Assembly (NCBI GenBank): GCA_905216025.1
Contig: CAJMSE010000035.1
Location: forward strand, 1-10,667
Length of the DNA stretch: 10,667 bases
Direction: 5' to 3'
From: an uncultured bacterium
GTDB lineage: Bacteria; Bacteroidota; Bacteroidia; Bacteroidales; Bacteroidaceae
The notes beneath the pieces were generated by a model. It saw nothing but the letters and a program-made list of their open reading frames with translations. It was not told the DNA's origin and ran no database searches. Within the stretch, counting starts at the first letter, position 1. Each line of letters opens with the position of its first letter. The position numbers and the translations under genes were made by a program. Below are positions 1 to 6,100 of this stretch, piece by piece.

Positions 1-32
1 CCATTGCAATGTATTATATTCACAAACTCAAC

Positions 33-49
33 CGCCCCGGGGTGGGGCG
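33..49 (-). terminator. Possible weak terminator hairpin after mutS2
   Basis: The inverted repeat CGCCCC / GGGGCG has a 5-nt loop and lies about 75 bases beyond the mutS2 stop codon on the minus strand. Read in the mutS2 direction the hairpin is followed by a G/T-mixed stretch (GTTGAGTTTG), not a clean T run, so it is at best a weak intrinsic terminator. It may be only a chance product of the local GC-richness. Confidence 0.3.
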
Positions 50-96
50 AACCATCACAAACCATCACATTTAAACGTTGTCGGCGGGTAGCCAAC

Positions 97-122
97 GGGC
101 CGGGCGGGGGGGCCGGGCGGGG
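97..122 (+). other. Guanine-run tract with G-quadruplex potential
   Basis: Five G runs of 3, 3, 7, 3 and 4 bases are separated by only one or two C residues, and the GGGCCGGGCGGGG pattern occurs nearly twice in tandem. That satisfies the usual sequence requirement for an intramolecular G-quadruplex on the plus strand. The tract ends three bases before the mutS2 stop codon, so the mutS2 transcript carries the C-rich complement. Structure formation is inferred from sequence only. Confidence 0.5.
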
Positions 123-124
123 CG

Positions 125-2668
125 TCAGTCGAGGTCTGCGACCGTGATTCCCGCCCCGCCGAACTGCACGTGCTCGTCGCGGAATGACACGACGTTAGGC
201 ACCGTCGACAGATACTCGCGCGTGAGCTGGCGCAGTGCTCCCGTGCCCGTGCCGTGGAGAATACGCACGCGGCTCATGCCCACGAGTATGGCATCGTCGA
301 TGAAATATGTTATCGCCGTCATGGCCTCGTCGGCCCGCAACCCGCGTATGTCGAGGTCCTGCTTGAAGTGCTGGCGGCGGTTGTCTATCGTCTCGCGCGT
401 CTGCCGCTCCACCGAGGAGACGGCGTGCTGCTCCTCGTGCTTGGGCTTCTCCGCCCGCTCGAGGCGTTCGGCCTTCATCTTAGTGCGCATGCCGCCGAAT
501 ATGACGGTGGCCATCGCGCCGTCGAGTGCCTCGATGCTGCCCACGGTGGTGAGCCCCTTGATGCGCACGGTGTCTCCCACGGCAAGCCGCTGCTGCTGAG
601 CCTGACGCGCCTCCGGCTGCTGCGCGCCTGCCTGCGGGGCCGCCTTTCCGGCCTCGTCACGGCGCTTCTGCTTCCTTTCCTCCTTACGCTTCTTCCGCTC
701 CTGAATCTGGCGCATCTTGCGCTCAATCATCTCGTCGCTTGCCTTGGAGTCTATTCCGCTCACCTCCTCCTTGAAGGCATTGAGTTCCTCGCGTATCCGC
801 CGCGTCTCCTCGCGCTCGGCCTGCTTCTCCTTTATCTCGCGTATGGTGTTCTCTATCTTGCGGTTGCTCTCGCGCAGCAGTTCCTCCGCCTGCTCCTTTG
901 CGCGGCGGATGATGTCCTTGCGGCTCTGCTCTATCTCTTTCAGGTCGCTCTCATACTTGGCGATGCGCTGCTCGAGCGTCTTCTCGTGCTGGTGTATGGC
1001 CTGCCGCTTCGACTCCCAGTAGCGCTTGTCGCGCACGATATCCTGAAGATATTTGTCGCTCTGTATGTAGTCTGAGCCCACTATCTCCGAGGCGTCGCGT
1101 ATCACCTCCTCGGGCAGTCCCGTCTTCCGGGCTATCTCGATGGCAAACGAACTGCCGGGCTGGCCTATGGCGAGGCGGAAAAGCGGGCGCATCTCGTGAC
1201 GGTCGTAGAGCATGGCTCCGTTGACCACGCCCTCGTGGCTGTCGGCGAAGTGCTTGAGGTTCTGGTAGTGGGTGGTTATCACCCCGTAAGCCCCGCGCAT
1301 GCAGAACTGCTTGAGCACCGACTCGGCGATGGCGCCGCCTATCTGCGGCTCTGTTCCTCCGCCGAACTCGTCTATCAGCAGCAGGGTGCGTCCGTTGCCG
1401 TGCTTCATCATGTTCTTCATGTTCGTCAGGTGGCTCGAATAGGTGCTCAGGTCGTCCTCGATGCTCTGTTCGTCGCCTATGTCTATCATTATATTGTCGA
1501 AGATGCCGGTCTTCGAGCGGTCGCCCACGGGCACGGAAAGTCCGCACTGGAGCATATACTGGAGCAGTCCGACTGTCTTCAGGCACACCGACTTGCCGCC
1601 GGCATTCGGTCCGGAGATTATCAGTATGCGCTGGCGGTCTGTCAGCATCACGTCAAGCGGCACCACCGCCTTGCCCTGACGGCCGAGAGAGAGCTGCAGC
1701 AGCGGGTGCACGGCACCTATCCAGTCGATATGCGGGAAGGGCTGCACGTCGGGCTCGACAGCATTCATCAGCGCGGCCAGCTCGGCCTTGGCCCTGACGA
1801 GGTCTATACGTGCGAGGAAGCGGTAGGACCCGAGGATGCCGGGCACATGCGGACGCAGCAGGCTGGCAAACTCGGTGAGGATACGTATCACCTCGCGGCG
1901 CTCCTCGGCCTCAAGCTCCCTGATGCGGTTGTTGGCCTCGACCACCTCCGCGGGCTCTATGAACACGGTCTTTCCCGTGGCCGACTCGTCGTGCACTATG
2001 CCGCGGATGCGGCGCTTCAGGGCCGGCGCCACGGGGATGACGAGACGTCCGTCGCGCAGCGTCGGCGTCACGTCCTTGTCAACGAGACCCTCGCTCTGTG
2101 CCGAGCGCAGTATGCTGCCGAGCGTGCGCGAGATGCTCCCCTCGGTGCGTGCCAGCGCGCTGCGTATGTCGGCGAGTGCCGGCGAGGCATTGTCGCGCAT
2201 CCGGCCGAAGCGGTCGAGGATGGCGTCGATGCGCCGCACGATGTCCGGAAAGGTCATGACGCCGTCGGCGAGGCGGTGCAGCGCCGGGTAGTCGTAGACG
2301 AAAGTATCCTCACCGCCCACCATGCCGGCATCGCCGCGGCCGAGGAAATCCACGATGCCGCAGATGGTTTCCATGGAGCGCTTCAGGTCGAACAGCTCGC
2401 CCTCGTCGAGGCGCGTGCCCTCAAGGCGCAGCCGCGACACACTCTCGCGCACGTCGAAGAAATACTGCAATGGAAAATTCTGTCCCTCGTCCTGTATGCG
2501 GCGAAACTCGCGCACCTGTCGAAGCCACTCGTTCACGGTGTCGGCACTGCATGAGGCAGACATGCCGGCGGCCAGTTCGCGCCCCATCGTACTGAGACAG
2601 CGCTCCTTCAGCAAGGTCCTTATCTCGTCAAAACCTATCTTACTCTCGAAATTATCTGGATAAATCAT
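125..2668 (-). CDS. mutS2: MutS2 family ATPase with C-terminal Smr domain
   Basis: Encodes 847 residues from ATG at 2668. The order is the MutS2 one: core/lever helices (about 1-310), an ABC-type ATPase with Walker A GPNAGGKS (353-360), the STYSSHL motif (408-414) and Walker B LLLIDEF (429-435), a long charged coiled coil (about 535-670), a small KOW-like beta segment (about 695-737), and a C-terminal Smr domain with LDIRG (772-776) and HGTGTGALR (805-813). It lacks the N-terminal mismatch-recognition domain of MutS1. Known family members bind branched DNA and limit recombination, or in Bacillus split collided ribosomes; the Smr domain is often a nuclease. Which role applies here is unknown. 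An in-frame TTG at 2683 would add five residues but overlaps the -7 promoter box, so ATG is preferred. The gene appears intact and monocistronic, and is visibly richer in GC than the protease gene. Confidence 0.95.
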   Translation of the reverse strand: MIYPDNFESKIGFDEIRTLLKERCLSTMGRELAAGMSASCSADTVNEWLRQVREFRRIQDEGQNFPLQYFFDVRESVSRLRLEGTRLDEGELFDLKRSMETICGIVDFLGRGDAGMVGGEDTFVYDYPALHRLADGVMTFPDIVRRIDAILDRFGRMRDNASPALADIRSALARTEGSISRTLGSILRSAQSEGLVDKDVTPTLRDGRLVIPVAPALKRRIRGIVHDESATGKTVFIEPAEVVEANNRIRELEAEERREVIRILTEFASLLRPHVPGILGSYRFLARIDLVRAKAELAALMNAVEPDVQPFPHIDWIGAVHPLLQLSLGRQGKAVVPLDVMLTDRQRILIISGPNAGGKSVCLKTVGLLQYMLQCGLSVPVGDRSKTGIFDNIMIDIGDEQSIEDDLSTYSSHLTNMKNMMKHGNGRTLLLIDEFGGGTEPQIGGAIAESVLKQFCMRGAYGVITTHYQNLKHFADSHEGVVNGAMLYDRHEMRPLFRLAIGQPGSSFAIEIARKTGLPEEVIRDASEIVGSDYIQSDKYLQDIVRDKRYWESKRQAIHQHEKTLEQRIAKYESDLKEIEQSRKDIIRRAKEQAEELLRESNRKIENTIREIKEKQAEREETRRIREELNAFKEEVSGIDSKASDEMIERKMRQIQERKKRKEERKQKRRDEAGKAAPQAGAQQPEARQAQQQRLAVGDTVRIKGLTTVGSIEALDGAMATVIFGGMRTKMKAERLERAEKPKHEEQHAVSSVERQTRETIDNRRQHFKQDLDIRGLRADEAMTAITYFIDDAILVGMSRVRILHGTGTGALRQLTREYLSTVPNVVSFRDEHVQFGGAGITVADLD

Positions 2669-2672
2669 GGTG

Positions 2673-2680
2673 CAAAGGTA
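2673..2680 (-). promoter_or_regulatory. -7 box of the mutS2 promoter
   Basis: On the minus strand this reads TACCTTTG, an exact match to the Bacteroidetes -7 consensus TAnnTTTG. It ends four bases before the mutS2 ATG. I find no convincing TTG/TTTG -33 element at the expected 19-21 nt spacing. If transcription starts at the usual short distance downstream, the mRNA begins at or within a few bases of the start codon. Confidence 0.6.
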
Positions 2681-2724
2681 CAATATAATTATTCTACAGC
2701 ATTGTTTAAGGCTGAAATTAATAT

Positions 2725-2738
2725 ATAACAGTTGTTAT
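2725..2738. promoter_or_regulatory. Palindrome, possible operator
   Basis: ATAACA-GT-TGTTAT is a perfect 6-bp inverted repeat with a 2-bp centre, about 45 bases upstream of the mutS2 -7 box. Its half-sites (TAAC/GTTA) are the same as those in the tandem array that begins 31 bp further on, so both might bind one regulator. Binding is inference, and short AT-rich palindromes also arise by chance. Confidence 0.35.
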
Positions 2739-2768
2739 TTATGGGCATTTGCGAGTAAAAAACTATTT

Positions 2769-2890
2769 GTTACATGGTCCAAATAACATCGTTACACAGT
2801 ACGGATTACATCGTTACATGGGTCAAGTAACATTGTCACATGAATCAAGTAACATTGTTACTCACCACATGTAACAGCCAAGTAACATGA
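2769..2890. repeat. Tandem array of 22-bp palindromic units
   Basis: Five consecutive 22-bp units start at 2769, 2791, 2813, 2835 and 2857, followed by a partial unit (2879-2890). Each has the form GTTAC-N9-GTAAC plus three bases, with at most two changes in the half-sites; centres are variable. Across unit borders the same half-sites form a tighter palindrome, such as GTAAC-ATT-GTTAC (2850-2862). The 22-bp period is close to two helical turns, so bound proteins would face the same side of the DNA. The array lies between the divergent mutS2 and protease genes, about 90 bp from the mutS2 start and 285 bp from the protease start. It has no conserved-repeat/unique-spacer pattern and no open reading frame. 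A multi-site operator is the simplest interpretation, but this is inference. Confidence 0.75.
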
Positions 2891-3047
2891 TAAGACTCTC
2901 CTTTTATGCCGGAAGCCTTGCCTAAATCATTATTTATACGGTGAGAGCGTAGGACATAAAAGCTGTTTGCGTGACTTTGGGCATACAAGTAAAAGCCCGT
3001 TTAAGGAGATTTTAAAAAAAAGAATTTAATTTTTAGTTGATGAATAT
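2891..3047. other. Intergenic stretch without a recognisable gene
   Basis: This is the middle of the mutS2-protease divergent region. It becomes strongly A/T-rich from about 3010. I see no coding sequence above a dozen codons, no RNA family that I recognise, and only a 4-bp GGGC/GCCC potential hairpin (2979-2998). Confidence 0.5.
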
Positions 3048-3055
3048 TACGTTTG
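3048..3055 (+). promoter_or_regulatory. Possible distal -7 box for the protease gene
   Basis: TACGTTTG matches the TAnnTTTG -7 consensus. No good TTG/TTTG is found 19-21 nt upstream; the sequence there is only T-rich. If used, it would give a 5' leader of roughly 110 nt for the protease mRNA, in tandem with the nearer promoter at 3109-3137. Confidence 0.3.
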
Positions 3056-3108
3056 CATAGGTTTTTCAACGAAATGTTCAAAAGATTTTAATATATCGGT
3101 CTTTTTCA

Positions 3109-3137
3109 TTGCTGTATCTCCATTTTGTATAATTTTG
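3109..3137 (+). promoter_or_regulatory. Promoter of the protease gene
   Basis: TTG at 3109-3111 is followed, after 18 bp, by TAATTTTG at 3130-3137, matching the Bacteroidetes -33/-7 pattern. Spacing is slightly shorter than the 20 bp seen at the two other promoters in this window. A start near 3143 would leave a leader of about 30 nt before the ATG at 3175, with no Shine-Dalgarno sequence visible. Confidence 0.55.
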
Positions 3138-3174
3138 CGCCCAAAATTTAAGAACCGAATAAAATAAAGTCGAA

Positions 3175-6100
3175 ATGTTTAAAAGAGTTTTTGTTGGTTT
3201 TGCCTTTCTGGCACTGTTTTCTTCGCAGCCTGTGAGCGCAAAGAAAATAAGTATTTCTCAGGCGAAAGAAGCGGCATTGAGATTTATGGGGAATGGTGGC
3301 ATAAGACGTGCCCCGGGAGTTGTTGCGACAAAAGAGTTGTCTTATTGTGCGACAACGGCGACACCTTATTATTATGTGTTCAATAAAGGTGAGAACGATG
3401 GATTTATCATCGTATCGGCCGATGACGCGACAGTGCCCGTGATAGGATTCTCCGACAGCGGCAAGTTCGACTACGACAACATGCCGGATGCCATGAAATG
3501 GATGCTGGCTTCCTATGAGAAGCAAATCAAGGCAAAAGGCTCCGATACGGAAACGAACACTTCCGATGCAGCCGGATATGCATCCGTAAGGCGCAGAGTC
3601 CTGTCACGAAATACGGCAGAATGGAGTCAGGAAGAACCTTTCAACTATCTTATTCCCGGCCGCAAGCTTGTCGGATGTGTGGGTGTTGCAATGGCAACGA
3701 TAATGCAATACTATAATTATCCGGCGGCAGGCAAAGGAAGTCTCGACGGCAATGACTTCAATCATACATACGACTGGACGAACATGCGCACTGACAACTA
3801 CCGCAGCGGTTATACCACGACACAGGGAGACGCTGTTGCCAGACTTGTGGCTGATGCGGCATTGAGCATCCAGACCAATTTCAGCATGTCGGGAAGCAGT
3901 GCCAGCGAGGTGAGGGTTCCGGCCGCTCTCGTCAATTACTTCGGATATGATGCGGGCGTATCGTACAAAAAGAAGTCGGAAATGACTCAGAAGGCATGGG
4001 AAGAACTCATCATCAGCGAGATAGATGCCGGCCGCCCCGTGCTGTACAGCGGACAGGACATATCTGTCGGTCACGCTTTTGTATGTGACGGTTATGAGAT
4101 GCGCGGCAGCCAGCCTTATTTCAGAATGAACTGGGGATGGGGAGGTATAGGCAATGACATATTCCTTGTATCAAGCCTTACGCCGACCACTCAGTCGGGC
4201 AACAGATGGAACTTCTCAGAACAAGCTACCATAATATATAATATAAAGCCGGCAGAGAACAGTGTCGCATGGTCTACGGTTCAGCTGACAAGCGACGAAA
4301 AGCAGATTGGCATGAGCTCGGATAAGGAGACTGTAGGAGCGGGAGAAACATTCACGGTACGTGCCGGTGCGTTCAAGAATGTGTCTTACGACAACTTCTC
4401 CGGAAAAATCGCCGTGGCCATGTTCGCTTCAGACGGGGCTTTCAAGACATTGGTATCTCCCGAGTACAATTACGGCCTAGCTGCGTTCCAGATTGACAGA
4501 ACACTCTATCGTGATTTCAAGTGTACTGTTCCTGCCGGGACAACGGTTGTGGCAGGTGACGTATTCCGCATGGCGACAAAAGCCGCAGGTGAGAACGAGT
4601 GGAAACCTATCACAGGCGGTTCGCTCACTACGAACGCGATAGAAGCAACAGGAAACAATATTGCCTATTTCACGGTGACCAAGCCGGCATCCGTCAATGG
4701 CGCGACACTTGAAGGCGCGGCAGACCGGGTGATAAAGGGACGGGGCTATGCTTTCCGTGTTGTTCCCGACAATACGGACGACGTGGTGACGGTAAAGGCC
4801 AACGGATATATCCTCACACAGGGAAACAATTTCACATATACGCTGCCAAACGTGATTGAAGATGTGACGCTTGACGTATATGTACAGAATGCCGCAGACG
4901 TGAAGCGGAGCAAGACCGTGTGGGTGTCGGGCGGCATGCTGGATAAAGCTTTGACAGAAGAGGAGTGTGGAACGGTGAAAAGCCTTACTCTGTTCGGCAC
5001 AATGGATGTGCGCGATTTTGACTTCATCCGTGAGAAAATGCGTGTTGACTCACTCGACCTGTCAGGCGTGCGCATCACTGCCAACGGTACGAATGCCGCC
5101 AACGCCATTCCAGCCCGTGCGTTCAATGGATGCAGCACTCTGAAAGCCATAAAGCTGCCGGCAGGCGTGACACGCCTGTGCAACCGTGCCTTTGGGTTCA
5201 CAGGCTTGAGGGAAGTGGAGATTCCCGCCTCTGTGTCAACATGGGATTACAATGTGTTCTTAGGATGCTCAAGCCTGTCAAAGGTGATATCGCGCCGCCG
5301 CAGTCCGGCATTCATCAACTGGTGTGTGTTTAGCGGTACTCCGCACACACAGCTCGTAGTACCCATCGGAAGTGCTTCTCTATATCAGGCAAAAGAGAAC
5401 TGGAAAGACTTTAAGAACGTGACAGAGGAAGATGCCGCTCCGGCAACATCATACAAAGTGATAATGCAGGATGCCAATGGCGTGAAGATTACTACACTGG
5501 ACGGAGCCTCTTCAGAGATGGCACCCGGCGGGAAATACCGTTTCACGGTAGAGACCGACGGCAGTCATGGTGACGACCGCATGACGGTGTATGCCAACAC
5601 AGGCGTACTTACGGCTGTGAACGGAGTTTATGAGGCTACGATAAACGCAAATACGCTGATACATATTGACTTCACCGAGCCTGCGGCAAATGCCGGAGCC
5701 TCTCCATGGAAGATTACCTCGTCAAAAGGGGGAGTGGGCATGGTAACGGATGTAATCAACGTTATGCCCGGAAAGGCTTTCACCATACGTGTAAATGCGC
5801 TGGACATTCCTACTGGCGATTCTTTCAAGAGCGGTATAGCATACGCGGCAGTACTTACAGACAAGGACGGAAGAATAAAGGAAGTGATTTCTCCCGTTGT
5901 CACAAACCCATATACCAACACCGGTGTATTGCCGGCAACGTTCAATTGCTGTGTCAAGGAATCAAACGTCAACGAGGGCAATCTGATACGTATTGCCACA
6001 TCGTCGAACATGAAGACGTGGAGCCTTGTAGAAGGTACCGATGCCGGTGTGAAAGCGGCTGTGCCGGCAATAGGCAACGAGGTAGTCTATCACACGGTAA

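Noticed and set aside
254..2554. Long plus-strand reading frames (254-1075 and 1196-2554) opposite mutS2
   Set aside because: They lie antisense to a clearly conserved gene whose GC-rich third positions suppress stops on the other strand. Their predicted proteins are His/Leu/Ala-rich with no recognisable domain.
2669..2683. TTG at 2683 as the mutS2 start
   Set aside because: It would place the -7 promoter box inside the coding sequence; the ATG at 2668 fits both promoter and family start better.
2769..2890. CRISPR-like array
   Set aside because: Units are directly adjacent at 22 bp with no unique spacers of constant length, variation is in the unit centre, and no cas gene is present.
3148..3525. 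125-residue minus-strand reading frame over the protease start
   Set aside because: It overlaps the protease signal peptide, propeptide and promoter on the opposite strand, and shows no domain.
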